Part shown: in pieces, positions 46,121 to 56,091 of the stretch
Layout: every line of letters begins with the position of its first letter
Position numbering within the stretch: position 1 is the stretch's first letter
Source of the DNA: Eubacterium sp.
GTDB lineage: Bacteria > Bacillota > Clostridia > Oscillospirales > Acutalibacteraceae
Direction: 5' to 3'
Length of the DNA: 64,000 nt
Assembly: GCA_022511205.1 (NCBI GenBank)
Contig: JAFLRY010000001.1
Coordinates: 80,359-144,358, forward strand
The notes under the pieces: generated by a model
Told to the model about the DNA's origin: nothing
Seen by the model: the letters and a program-made list of their open reading frames with translations, nothing else
The model's database searches: none
Position numbers and translations under genes: made by a program

Positions 46121-47125
46121 TCATTTTTCCGTAGTTTTTTCAATCTTTTGAGACGTTTCGCTTGAATTTTCCGTTTCAATCATTAAATCCGCCTTTTTCA
46201 TTCGCTTTTTGATGTATGCGAATACGGCAATACCGGCTTCAGCAACTGAAATGGCAATATATAAACAATATATCGCATTGCTTGCAGCTTCATACCGATC
46301 GTAATCATCATACGTTAATACCCTTATGGGAAGATAACCGTCAGTCCATTCGCCGTAATATATACTCATAACCGAGCCGTTTTTCTTTTCGCAGTCGATC
46401 AAAACGTTTCCATCAGAATCTTTAAGATTAATTTTCCTATCGAATTCAAACTCATAAATATACCAATCATCCGGCGACGGGTTTTCGGTTTCAATATACT
46501 CAACGAAAGAATCATAATCATTAAATGCAGTTGACGCAAATGATTCAAGCATATTATTGGTAATTGTTACGTAGAGATACGAATTCAGCCCCACAATGAT
46601 CAAAAGAAAAATGCTTTTCTTCAGCGCAATTCCCAAATTATGATATATTCGTTTATCCGTATCGGTTTCTATTATGTCGCCGATCCCGCTTTTCCAGCGA
46701 TATTTTAATACTATAAGTCCGCAATACAGTAAAACAGCGCAAATAAGATAGTATTTAACAGTGGAAGCCCATTCGTATAAATATATTGAATCGAAGAAGC
46801 CCATACACATAGCCAGCGGAAGCGTAAGCGCAAAGAGCGCGATAATAACACCGTATACGAATTCATTTTTGCGCTTCGCCGAGCGAATCAGCTCGTTCTC
46901 TTCTTCATCTGACAAATCGAAAGCTTTTATCCTTTTCACATATTTTTTCTGTGAAATGAACTGCAAAACAACGGCAACGGCAAAGAAAACCATTCCCAAA
47001 TATAAACCGAGCTTTCCGGTGTGAAAAGCAAAATTATAAAACAGGGCAACACAAGTGCCGACAACTGATAAAACACAGGCAACTGCGCTTCCCCTTTTGT
47101 ATTTTTTCAACGCTTTATTTTTCAT
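46121..47125 (-). CDS. Membrane protein, paralogue of the adjacent regulator without its DNA-binding domain
   Basis: 334 residues, about six membrane helices. It shares with its neighbour the FNDYDSFVEYIE segment, the LLI/VDCEKKNGSVMSIYYGEWTDGYLPIRVLTYDD stretch (as two shorter motifs) and the last helix, but starts directly with the membrane part. The acidic linker of the neighbour is missing. No named family recognised. Confidence 0.55.
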   Translation of the reverse strand: MKNKALKKYKRGSAVACVLSVVGTCVALFYNFAFHTGKLGLYLGMVFFAVAVVLQFISQKKYVKRIKAFDLSDEEENELIRSAKRKNEFVYGVIIALFALTLPLAMCMGFFDSIYLYEWASTVKYYLICAVLLYCGLIVLKYRWKSGIGDIIETDTDKRIYHNLGIALKKSIFLLIIVGLNSYLYVTITNNMLESFASTAFNDYDSFVEYIETENPSPDDWYIYEFEFDRKINLKDSDGNVLIDCEKKNGSVMSIYYGEWTDGYLPIRVLTYDDYDRYEAASNAIYCLYIAISVAEAGIAVFAYIKKRMKKADLMIETENSSETSQKIEKTTEK

Positions 47126-47143
47126 AGTTTATCCTCTTAAAGC

Positions 47144-47458
47144 TTATTCAGCCGAATCAATACCGTTATATTGGTATTTTTTCAAATCTACCGTGTAATC
47201 AATAATCTCAATTCCGTCTGCTTCAAGCTTCGCTTTTTGCATATCGATACCGCCGTAGCCGAAATGCTTCGCAAGTCCTCCCCTGCTGTTCACTACCTTA
47301 TAGCAGGGGTATATTTCGGGATAAGGATTAACGTGGAGAATGTTACCCACCACCCTCGCAAGCTTAGGATTGCCAAGGTACTCGGCGATCTGTTTATAAG
47401 TGACCACTTTTCCTTTCGGAATAGTCAGCAGATATTCGTAAACCTTTTCTTTCATCAT
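47144..47458 (-). CDS. MGMT-family (alkyltransferase-like) DNA-binding protein with altered active-site motif
   Basis: 104 residues, only the C-terminal DNA-binding domain of O6-alkylguanine alkyltransferases (IPKGKVVTYKQIAEYLGNPKLARVVG). The acceptor Cys 52 is kept, but PCHRV reads Pro-Cys-Tyr-Lys-Val, with His replaced by Tyr. Activity is therefore uncertain; a short clostridial subgroup with this motif is plausible. ATG overlaps the upstream stop (ATGA). Confidence 0.8.
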   Translation of the reverse strand: MMKEKVYEYLLTIPKGKVVTYKQIAEYLGNPKLARVVGNILHVNPYPEIYPCYKVVNSRGGLAKHFGYGGIDMQKAKLEADGIEIIDYTVDLKKYQYNGIDSAE

Positions 47459-48645
47459 TTAGCCTCCCTCGGCAATATCTTGACCTTGTACTGAACTATG
47501 GAGCCGTTAGTATTATAATTATCAGAAACTATCAATGTTTCTTTTGAAGTATCGTACCACACGGCTTTATCGAAATCTTCTTTATAGCCAATTCCTACGA
47601 TTGGAACAACGCAGACGTATTTTTTAGTGGGCTGAAACTCTCCGTACATTATATACGTGTTATATACCACGTCGGCATCATCGTCTAAATCGTTGATATA
47701 TGCATTAAACAAATTGGAATCAACAAATGAATCCACAGTTTCTTTCAAAAGTCCATTGTCGTAATCCCAGTCTATTTCAAGGAAATTCTGATCATAATCT
47801 TCAACATCGGCAGGATCGATCATTTCATCGCTCTCGATAACGTAGATACCTGATAAGCTTATATATTTTCCGCTATTTTTGGCTGGGGTAACGCATATTA
47901 TGACGAGTAAAAACAGAAGCAACACGGCCGTTACCACCGCAGTTATCTTTAGATTTTTTTCCTGGCGGATATGGCGCTTTCTGTATTTGCACAACCTAAA
48001 AAGATTAATAAGCCAGACTGCATAAATGTGCAAGCCAATACAAAACGCAGGAAACAGAATGCCCAATACCTTTATAACAATGCTCGTGCTTTGCCAGTCA
48101 TAGTTCAAAAGTAAATCAAGTAATCTTCCCCCGTCTCCGCTGATCAATTTGTATATGCAGAAGATAATTGATGAGAAGCCTTTGAATATAATTGTAAGCT
48201 CAACGATCCCAATAAAGCCCATGGCTGACAGGAAAGCGCTCTTATTCCTTAAACCAACGGCTATATCTGCAAGACATATGGGAAGAAACAGCAGTAATAA
48301 GACATTTCCTACGAAGCTTGAAGAAAATGAAACGTCAAACATAGACCAGCCAATGGAACACAGCAAAACGCCCCAGAAAAACAAAGCACTTATAAAAGTA
48401 AATACCACAATTGCTGCAAAAGATTTCGTGTTAATACTATCAAGCTGCTCACCGATTATTTCCGCTTCGTCGCCGAAATGCTCGTTGGCTTTTGTTTCGG
48501 CGGTTTCCTTATCGTAGCCGATAAGGGTGTAATACTCCACGCGTTCGTTATAGTGGTCTTCAAGCTCTGCCTGTATATCCTCTTTGATTTTATCGTCTTT
48601 TATCTTGCTTAAAACGGTTGAAATATAATTATTTTCCATAATCAT
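47455..48645 (-). CDS. HAAS-domain membrane protein partnered with PadR
   Basis: 396 residues. The N-terminal 60 residues (SKIKDDKIKEDIQAELEDHYNERVEYY...HFGDEAEIIGEQL) form the HAAS/DUF1700-type helical domain that usually follows PadR genes; about six membrane helices and an outer beta-rich C-terminal part follow. The start could also be the ATG at 48639. Role unknown; probably senses or handles membrane stress with PadR. Confidence 0.75.
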   Translation of the reverse strand: MIMENNYISTVLSKIKDDKIKEDIQAELEDHYNERVEYYTLIGYDKETAETKANEHFGDEAEIIGEQLDSINTKSFAAIVVFTFISALFFWGVLLCSIGWSMFDVSFSSSFVGNVLLLLFLPICLADIAVGLRNKSAFLSAMGFIGIVELTIIFKGFSSIIFCIYKLISGDGGRLLDLLLNYDWQSTSIVIKVLGILFPAFCIGLHIYAVWLINLFRLCKYRKRHIRQEKNLKITAVVTAVLLLFLLVIICVTPAKNSGKYISLSGIYVIESDEMIDPADVEDYDQNFLEIDWDYDNGLLKETVDSFVDSNLFNAYINDLDDDADVVYNTYIMYGEFQPTKKYVCVVPIVGIGYKEDFDKAVWYDTSKETLIVSDNYNTNGSIVQYKVKILPREAK

Positions 48646-48651
48646 TCACCC

Positions 48652-48978
48652 TTACGCAAAGTTCAGCACCTTATTTACAGACGTTGAATAAACCTTCCAC
48701 TGCTCCTTTTGCTCCGCAAGGCTCTTTATTCCCTTGTTGGTGATGTGGTAATACTTGCGCTTTCTGCCGTCAAACTCCTCCCAGTAAGCTTCGAGAAATT
48801 TCTCTTTTTCGAGAGCGTGGAGAATCGGATAGAGCGAGCCCTCGCTCATATAAAACGTGCCGTCCGAGCGCTTTTCGATCTCCCTTATGATCCTGTAGCC
48901 GTAAAGATCCTCGTCCTTCAAAACGCTTAAAACGAGTATCGGCGAGCTTCCCTTTAGCAACTCTTTACTGATTTTCAT
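48652..48978 (-). CDS. PadR-family transcriptional repressor
   Basis: 108 residues: winged helix LLKGSSPILVLSVLKDEDLYGYRIIREIEKRS, wing MSEGSLYPILHALEKEKFLEAY...RKRKYYHITNKG, and a C-terminal dimer helix. First gene of a unit with the HAAS protein, MGMT-like gene and perhaps both paralogous membrane proteins. Autoregulation is suggested by palindromes over its promoter. Confidence 0.88.
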   Translation of the reverse strand: MKISKELLKGSSPILVLSVLKDEDLYGYRIIREIEKRSDGTFYMSEGSLYPILHALEKEKFLEAYWEEFDGRKRKYYHITNKGIKSLAEQKEQWKVYSTSVNKVLNFA

Positions 48979-48992
48979 AGAATGACCTCCTT

Positions 48993-49046
48993 ATACATCG
49001 TTTATTGATGTATATACATAATAACACAAGGTATACGTTTTGTCAA
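48993..49046 (-). promoter_or_regulatory. padR promoter with overlapping operator palindromes
   Basis: TTGACA (49041-49046), 17-nt spacer, TATTAT (49018-49023). The perfect palindrome ATGTATATACAT (49008-49019) overlaps the -10 box, and the inverted repeat ATACATC-N7-GATGTAT (48993-49013) covers the start site. The ATGT...ACAT symmetry is what PadR proteins bind. Confidence 0.75.
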
Positions 49047-49059
49047 CAAGCAAAAGAAA

Positions 49060-49081
49060 AAGCAGAGCCGAAGCTCTGCTT
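49060..49081 (-). terminator. groEL terminator
   Basis: Stem AAGCAGAGC / GCTCTGCTT with TTCG loop on the minus strand, then TTTCTTTTG. Confidence 0.85.
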
Positions 49082-49096
49082 TAATATTTTTATGGA

Positions 49097-51024
<1,928 letters not shown>

Positions 51025-51059
51025 AAGAATTCACCTCTATCTTAAAGTTATATTTCGTT

Positions 51060-51119
51060 TTAGCACTCTTTGCCTTTGAGTGCTAAATACTATTTTAGCA
51101 AGAATTTTCCATTTGTCAA
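51060..51119 (-). promoter_or_regulatory. groESL promoter and CIRCE operator
   Basis: Perfect CIRCE TTAGCACTC-N9-GAGTGCTAA (51060-51086), the HrcA operator, 36 nt before groES. Upstream lie TTGACA (51114-51119), 16-nt spacer and TAAAAT (51092-51097). Confidence 0.95.
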
Positions 51120-51198
51120 TAGTATTAACAGTTTTTTAAAAATTTATGTTGTGATGGCACTATTAAGCGAACTCATCACAACAGAATGAAATATTATT

Positions 51199-51666
51199 TT
51201 ACTCTATTATGCAAACCGCGTGGGCGGCAATTCCCTGCTTTGCGCCTGTGAAGCCGAGCTTTTCCTCGGTGGTGGCCTTAACGGAAACTTGGTCTATATC
51301 GCAGTCGCAAGCCTTGGCGATATTTGCGCGCATCTCATCTATGTACGGAGCAAGCTTCGGCGCTTGAGCGATAACAGTTGAATCGATATTTCCTATTTTA
51401 TAGCCCTTTTCCTTAATTACCTCAACCACCTTGGCGAGAAGCACAAGGCTGTCCGCGCCTTTGAATTGTTCATCGGTGTCGGGGAAAAGATGACCGATAT
51501 CCCCCATTGCCGCCGCGCCGAGGAGTGCGTCAGCGATGGCGTGGAGCAGAACGTCAGCGTCCGAATGGCCGAGAAGCCCCATTTCATAGGGTATATCAAC
51601 TCCGCCGATAATGCATTTTCTGTTTTCGGCAAAGCGGTGAACGTCGTAGCCGTGGCCTATTCTCAT
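51199..51666 (-). CDS. ispF: 2-C-methyl-D-erythritol 2,4-cyclodiphosphate synthase
   Basis: 155 residues: GHGYDVHRF (metal Asp/His), [20 protein letters not shown] and [11 protein letters not shown]. Fifth step of the MEP isoprenoid pathway. Overlaps ispD by 4 nt. Confidence 0.95.
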   Translation of the reverse strand: MRIGHGYDVHRFAENRKCIIGGVDIPYEMGLLGHSDADVLLHAIADALLGAAAMGDIGHLFPDTDEQFKGADSLVLLAKVVEVIKEKGYKIGNIDSTVIAQAPKLAPYIDEMRANIAKACDCDIDQVSVKATTEEKLGFTGAKQGIAAHAVCIIE

Positions 51667-52343
51667 TTTAGTTCTCCCCTTTTCTTTAATATGCTTTCCG
51701 CCAGCGGAATATCGCTTTGAGTGGTGATTTTGATATTTTCGTAATCGCCTAAAACGGCGTAGACCTTTGCACCGAGCTTTTCAACGAGTCGGCAATCGTC
51801 AGTATAATCGGCGTTTTCCTTCCGCGCTTTATCGAGCGCTTCTTTATAAAGCTGAAAATCGAAAATCTGCGGCGTTTGAATGGAGATCAGCCTGCTTCTG
51901 TCAGGTGTGTCAACGATAGCAAGATCGTTGTCAACGGTCTTGATCGTGTCCTTAACAGCAACACCCGTTGCCGCAGCTTTCGTCTTCTGCGCCTTATCGA
52001 GGGTATTGAGAATCACCCTCTGAGTAACGAGGGGTCGCGCGCCGTCGTGAATGATGATATAGTCGCAATCCTCGATGGTTTCAACGGCATTCATCACGCT
52101 CTGCTGGCGCGTTTCGCCGCCGATCACGAAGGTTATATCCTCATCCGGCAAAAGCTCAGAAAAAGCCTCCACGTCGCACGCTCGGCAGACCACGATTATT
52201 TCGTCTATTTCAGGAAGCTCTGAAAAGGCGGCTACGCTTCGTTCTATAACGGTTTTTCCGCCGATTTCAAGGAGCATTTTGCTTTTTTCAATTCCCATTC
52301 TCGTGCCGTTTCCCGCGCCGAGAATTATCGCTACGTTATACAA
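51663..52343 (-). CDS. ispD: 2-C-methyl-D-erythritol 4-phosphate cytidylyltransferase
   Basis: 226 residues: [13 protein letters not shown] nucleotide loop, [10 protein letters not shown] and [13 protein letters not shown]. Third step of the MEP pathway. Overlaps rqcH by 8 nt, so the three genes are one operon. Confidence 0.95.
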   Translation of the reverse strand: MYNVAIILGAGNGTRMGIEKSKMLLEIGGKTVIERSVAAFSELPEIDEIIVVCRACDVEAFSELLPDEDITFVIGGETRQQSVMNAVETIEDCDYIIIHDGARPLVTQRVILNTLDKAQKTKAAATGVAVKDTIKTVDNDLAIVDTPDRSRLISIQTPQIFDFQLYKEALDKARKENADYTDDCRLVEKLGAKVYAVLGDYENIKITTQSDIPLAESILKKRGELK

Positions 52344-54018
52344 TTCTCTTTATCCTTTCAAGCTCCTCCGTATTCGGAGTTACAAATTCGGTTTTATAAT
52401 CAACGTAGATCACCATACCGGGCTTTGCGCCGGCGGGCTTTTTAACGTTTTTGATTATGGTGTAGTCCACCGGGACGTTTGACGAGCCGCCCGCTTTGCT
52501 GTTTTGCGCCGCAAGCATTGCCGCTTCCCTGATCAGTTTATCCGTGAATTCTCTGCCGTCATTGGCAACGACAACGTGGGAGCCTGCCGTATCCTTAACG
52601 TGAAACCATAAATCGTAATTCTTAGCGGTTTTAAGGGTCAAGCGGTCGTTCATAACGTTGTTTCTGCCAACGAAGATTTTGAAGCCCTCACTGCTTTCAA
52701 ACTCCATAGGCTTTAGCGCCTTGACATTCTTTGCATTTTTGTTATTGCGGTGCTTCAGGTAGCCCGTCTGGGCAAGCTCCGTTCTGATCTCGGTTATCTC
52801 GGCATCGGTCTCGGCCCTTGAAAGGGAATCGATTACCGTTTCAAGATAATCGGCTTCCTCCTTCGCTTCCCTGATGAAATCAACGAGCTTGCTTTCGGCA
52901 ACCTGCTTTTTTCTGTATTCCTTATAATATTTCTGCGCGTTCTGCGATGGCGAAAGCGTCACGTCCGCAGGGATACGCACGATATTGCCGTTATCGTAAT
53001 AATTTTCAAGGTCATAATACGGCGCGCCCTTTTGAAGTGCGTACTGGTTCGTGGCAAGAAGATCGCCGAAGATTCTGTATTTATCCTTATCCTTGCAGTC
53101 CTCAAGCTCTTTTTCTCTATTGACCGCCTTTCGAACGGCACGCTCCTGCAAATTCTGAAGCGTTTTGAAAAGCTCGCCGGAGCGCTGGCGAATCCTGTCT
53201 GCCCTGACCTTTTCATAAAAGAAAAAGTCCAGAAGCTCTGAAAAGCTTTCAAATTCGCGGGTGGTGACGAGAGCGCCGTACTGAGTAATTGGCATAAAGG
53301 AAAAATCCATCGGAGTTTCATTTATAACAGCAACCGGAATAGGATTTTCGGCATATTCCTTGATTTTCTCCACCGAAACACCGTTTTCATATTCCCTGCA
53401 AACTATGGGTGAAGCGCCCATAACGACTTCCTGAAAGGCGTTTGCGGGGGCTTTCCTGCTTTGGAGTATCCTTGCTTTGATCTCGTTCAAATCATCGGTA
53501 AAAATATTCAGCTTGCTTTGCGGCGGCGGTGCGATATATTCCTCGCCGGGCATAATACGCCTTACCTGCGATTTGCTTTCGTCAATTCTCTTGAGGGCGT
53601 CAACGATGATTCCCTGTCCGTCCAGCAAAATAACGTTGCTGTATCTTCCCATAATTTCCACCACGAGGGTGAATTTTACGGGATCGCCCAGCTCGTTTGA
53701 GGCGTCCATACTGATTTTAACGATTCGCTCAAGTCCGTCCTGCTCAACCGCGCTGATTTTAGCGCCCGTCAAATGCTTTCTCAGAAGCATACAGAGCATC
53801 GGTGGCTTTGCGGGGTTTTCGGGAGCGTGATCGGTAAAATGAATACGCGCGCTGTCCGCCCTACAGGAAACGAGCAGCTTCTTTGCGCCTTCGCGGGAGC
53901 GCAGTGAAAAGATCAGCTCCTCTTTTGAGGGCTGGTGCACCTTTTCGATCCTCGCGCTTACGGCAAAATCACGTATTTCATTTTTTAAATGATATAGATA
54001 AATTCCGTCTAACGCCAT
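52336..54018 (-). CDS. rqcH: Ribosome quality control factor RqcH (NFACT family)
   Basis: 560 residues: NFACT-N domain from MALDGIYLYHLKNEI with DSARIHFT (Asp-Ala/Ser-Arg of the tRNA-binding site) at about 70, a central coiled coil (about 280-420), and NFACT-R with YDLWFHVKDTAGSHVVV. Adds Ala tails to stalled nascent chains on 50S subunits. No Shine-Dalgarno precedes the ATG: only 4 nt separate it from the structured element 54023-54184. Confidence 0.93.
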   Translation of the reverse strand: MALDGIYLYHLKNEIRDFAVSARIEKVHQPSKEELIFSLRSREGAKKLLVSCRADSARIHFTDHAPENPAKPPMLCMLLRKHLTGAKISAVEQDGLERIVKISMDASNELGDPVKFTLVVEIMGRYSNVILLDGQGIIVDALKRIDESKSQVRRIMPGEEYIAPPPQSKLNIFTDDLNEIKARILQSRKAPANAFQEVVMGASPIVCREYENGVSVEKIKEYAENPIPVAVINETPMDFSFMPITQYGALVTTREFESFSELLDFFFYEKVRADRIRQRSGELFKTLQNLQERAVRKAVNREKELEDCKDKDKYRIFGDLLATNQYALQKGAPYYDLENYYDNGNIVRIPADVTLSPSQNAQKYYKEYRKKQVAESKLVDFIREAKEEADYLETVIDSLSRAETDAEITEIRTELAQTGYLKHRNNKNAKNVKALKPMEFESSEGFKIFVGRNNVMNDRLTLKTAKNYDLWFHVKDTAGSHVVVANDGREFTDKLIREAAMLAAQNSKAGGSSNVPVDYTIIKNVKKPAGAKPGMVIYVDYKTEFVTPNTEELERIKRIV

Positions 54019-54022
54019 AGGT

Positions 54023-54184
54023 AATTTGCATAGCCTTTCAGGCTACAAAATAATTTAAAATTCACGATTTCCTTGTTGTAGCCTGACAAGGCGTGATGCA
54101 AATTCAGCCATCTCAAAATTATGCCAACGGCAAATTTTGAGGGCAATATAATCAATTTTGCGTGATTTATCACGCTAAATTGCC
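54023..54184 (-). repeat. Structured leader/repeat element, copy A (upstream of rqcH)
   Basis: 162 nt, read here as minus-strand RNA. A 5' hairpin (54154-54181) is followed by hairpin P3 (CTCAAAATT / AATTTTGAG, 54112-54120 with 54133-54141). Outer helix P1 pairs AATTTGCAT with ATGCAAATT (54023-54031 and 54096-54104), enclosing P2 (CCTTGT / ACAAGG stacked on TCACG / CGTGA). The P2 loop CAGGCTACA is fully complementary to TGTAGCCTG near the 3' end, which can instead fold on itself as TAGCC / GGCTA. The P1 strand ends 4 nt before the rqcH ATG. The 5' end overlaps the last codons of the Nif3-like gene and supplies its TAG stop. Matches copy B in sequence order and shape. Confidence 0.75.
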
Positions 54185-54921
54185 GAAACAGGATTTACCT
54201 GCTTTGATTCAATAAATTCCACGTCCGGGAACATTTTTCTGAGCGTATCCGCAAGCATTATAAAGGATTCATACTCCGTTTCATAATGACCCGCGCTGAT
54301 AACCGGATAGCCCATTTCCGCGGAGTCCAGCATAAAGTGGTATTTCATTTCCCCGGTTAAAAAGCAATCAGCGGCAGACATAGCTTCGTCTAAATATTCA
54401 TCACATGCGCCGCCGCCAACGGCAACGGTCTTAACGCTTTTTTCGCCGCAGGTATAGCGCAATCCGCTTACTTTAAGCGTTTTACTTGCGAATTTCGCGA
54501 ACTCGTCAAAGCGCATTTCATTTTCAAGCTCGCCGACCGCGAGAAAAGAATTTTCTATCTGCCTGATGTTCTTAAGCCCGAGGCGCTTTGCGAGATTATA
54601 GTTTATTCCGCACTTCGCCCTGTCAAAATTCGTGTGGGCGGAGATAACGGCAATATTCTTTTCGACACAAGTGTAGATAGCGCAGCCCTTTTCTATCTTG
54701 CTTATGGGATTGAAAATCACGGGGTGGTGGGAAAGTATAAGCTCTGCGCCCTGCTGAGCCGCAAGCTGAGTTACCGCTTTCGTCACGTCAAGGCACAGAA
54801 CTGCTTTCTTCACTTCCTTGCGGAATTCACCAATGAGAAAGCCCGCGTTGTCCCACTCCTCCTGCGTATCAAAGGGGGCTATGCTGTTTATGTAATCGTA
54901 GATATTTTTAACAGTTGTCAT
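54175..54921 (-). CDS. Nif3-like dinuclear metal-centre protein (YqfO type)
   Basis: 248 residues, short form. Metal ligands are visible: LILSHHPVIF, TNFDRAKCGIN and the late GHYETE. Family members bind two metal ions; proposed roles (GTP cyclohydrolase-like, cell-wall or NIF3 repair) are not settled. The last residues Ala-Ile and the stop are encoded by the structured element, replacing the usual Asn-Pro-Phe type end, which suggests that the element inserted here. Confidence 0.88.
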   Translation of the reverse strand: MTTVKNIYDYINSIAPFDTQEEWDNAGFLIGEFRKEVKKAVLCLDVTKAVTQLAAQQGAELILSHHPVIFNPISKIEKGCAIYTCVEKNIAVISAHTNFDRAKCGINYNLAKRLGLKNIRQIENSFLAVGELENEMRFDEFAKFASKTLKVSGLRYTCGEKSVKTVAVGGGACDEYLDEAMSAADCFLTGEMKYHFMLDSAEMGYPVISAGHYETEYESFIMLADTLRKMFPDVEFIESKQVNPVSAI

Positions 54922-55561
54922 TGATCTTTTCCTTTATATCGGCAATGATGCTTGAAAAATCAAAGCCGCTTTTCGTTTTGTTTTCAAGGTAGTTTAAAAG
55001 ATGAACGAAGTATTCCCTATGGGTAAAATCGTTTATATTTCCAAGGTAATAATAGCTTTCGGGGTATTTCTTAACAGTTCCCGTATAGACTGCTTCAAAC
55101 ACGCTGTAATAATGCCTGCCCTCTTTAACGATAGTATCCGCGCCGATCTCAAAGCCGTTTTCGCAAAGATATTTTCGCAAAATTTCAGGATGTGTCATGG
55201 GATTAAAGATATAATGCTTCTCCTTGTTTTTCGCCCATTCACAGCTTGAAATAATATCAGCAATGAGTTCTCCACCCATTCCGCATATGGCGATATCGTT
55301 TGCTTCGTTTTTGGGGATACTTTTCAGCCCGTCAGAAAGGATACATTTGATTTTATCCTCAAGCGCGTATTCGCTGACAAGCGAACGGCAGGAATCCAGC
55401 GGAGCTTCGTTGATATCCCCTGCCACGGCGCTTTTGATTTTGCCGTTCAAAACGAGATAAACAGGAAGATAGCCGTGGTCGCAACCGATATCGGCAAGAG
55501 ACGAACCGTCTCTCACCAGGCGCGCCACGGCTAACAGCCTTTCAGTCAGCTTAACCGTCAT
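54908..55561 (-). CDS. trmK: tRNA (adenine(22)-N1)-methyltransferase
   Basis: 217 residues: Rossmann SAM site SLADIGCDHGYLPVYLV (about residue 20), ICGMGGELI motif IV, and the helical C-terminal domain typical of TrmK. Methylates A22 in tRNA. Overlaps the Nif3-like gene by 14 nt, the standard trmK-yqfO order in Firmicutes, and the stop of the DUF1858 gene (TAATG). Confidence 0.9.
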   Translation of the reverse strand: MTVKLTERLLAVARLVRDGSSLADIGCDHGYLPVYLVLNGKIKSAVAGDINEAPLDSCRSLVSEYALEDKIKCILSDGLKSIPKNEANDIAICGMGGELIADIISSCEWAKNKEKHYIFNPMTHPEILRKYLCENGFEIGADTIVKEGRHYYSVFEAVYTGTVKKYPESYYYLGNINDFTHREYFVHLLNYLENKTKSGFDFSSIIADIKEKINDNC

Positions 55562-55761
55562 TAGCCGTTGATCGTTGCGTTGATTTTCTCAACGAGCTCA
55601 TCGGCATCAGTACCGTGAACGGCGCATGCCTCCGCGATGCTCTCGCCTCTTGAAGCGGGGCAGCCAAGGCAGTGCATTCCCATTTCAAGGAAAAGCGGCG
55701 CTGTTTCGGGGCAGATATCAAGAACGTCACCAATGATAGTGTCTTTCGTAATTTCCGTCAT
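55561..55761 (-). CDS. DUF1858 small redox-disulfide protein
   Basis: 66 residues: MTEITKDTIIGDVLDICPETAPLFLEMGMHCLGCPAS is split here as DVLDICPETAP and MHCLGCPAS for the CxxC motif, followed by ESIAEACAVHG. Matches the hybrid-cluster-associated redox disulfide family. First gene of the operon running to ispF. A TATAAT (55834-55839) lies upstream. Confidence 0.85.
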   Translation of the reverse strand: MTEITKDTIIGDVLDICPETAPLFLEMGMHCLGCPASRGESIAEACAVHGTDADELVEKINATING

Positions 55762-55849
55762 TTTAAAAACTCCTTTTTCATATTTTAAGGAAAATATTCC
55801 CTTAATTACCTTTACTTTGATTTATTATTATACATTATAACAAAAACCT

Positions 55850-55878
55850 TTGCAAGTAGTTAAAGTTTATGTTAATAT
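55850..55878 (+). promoter_or_regulatory. Probable promoter of the leader with copy B
   Basis: TTGCAA (55850-55855), 17-nt spacer, TAATAT (55873-55878). Transcription would begin near 55885 and include the whole structured element 55920-56087 before the ATG at 56092. The rest of the 330-bp gap 55762-56091 holds only this, the DUF1858 promoter and copy B. Confidence 0.55.
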
Positions 55879-55919
55879 AGTTTTTGCATAAAAAATGTTT
55901 TTTATCATTTGAAATGAAA

Positions 55920-56087
55920 GGCAATTAGTGTAAAATTACACTAATTGTAAATTATATTGCCCTTCAAATTTGCACAAGTGCATAATTTGAAGATGGCTAA
56001 ATTCACATCACGCCTTGTCCGGCTACAACAGGGTATCTCGTGATTTATTTTTTGATACAATATGTAGCCGGAAAGGCTATGTGAATT
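55920..56087 (+). repeat. Structured leader/repeat element, copy B (upstream of the DUF4364-like gene)
   Basis: 168 nt on the plus strand, inverted in the window relative to copy A. Order of parts is the same: GGCAA, an 11-bp palindrome AATTAGTGTAA / TTACACTAATT (55923-55946), TTGCC, hairpin P3 CTTCAAATT / AATTTGAAG, P1 AATTCACAT / ATGTGAATT (56000-56008 with 56079-56087), P2 ATCACG / CGTGAT plus CCTTGT / ACAGGG, and loop CCGGCTACA (56019-56027) complementary to TGTAGCCGG (56063-56071). Compared with copy A, P1 has two compensatory changes, P3 two, the loop pairing one (A-U to C-G), and the P2 difference keeps a G-U pair. Ends 4 nt before the ATG. Confidence 0.75.
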
Positions 56088-56091
56088 GGAT

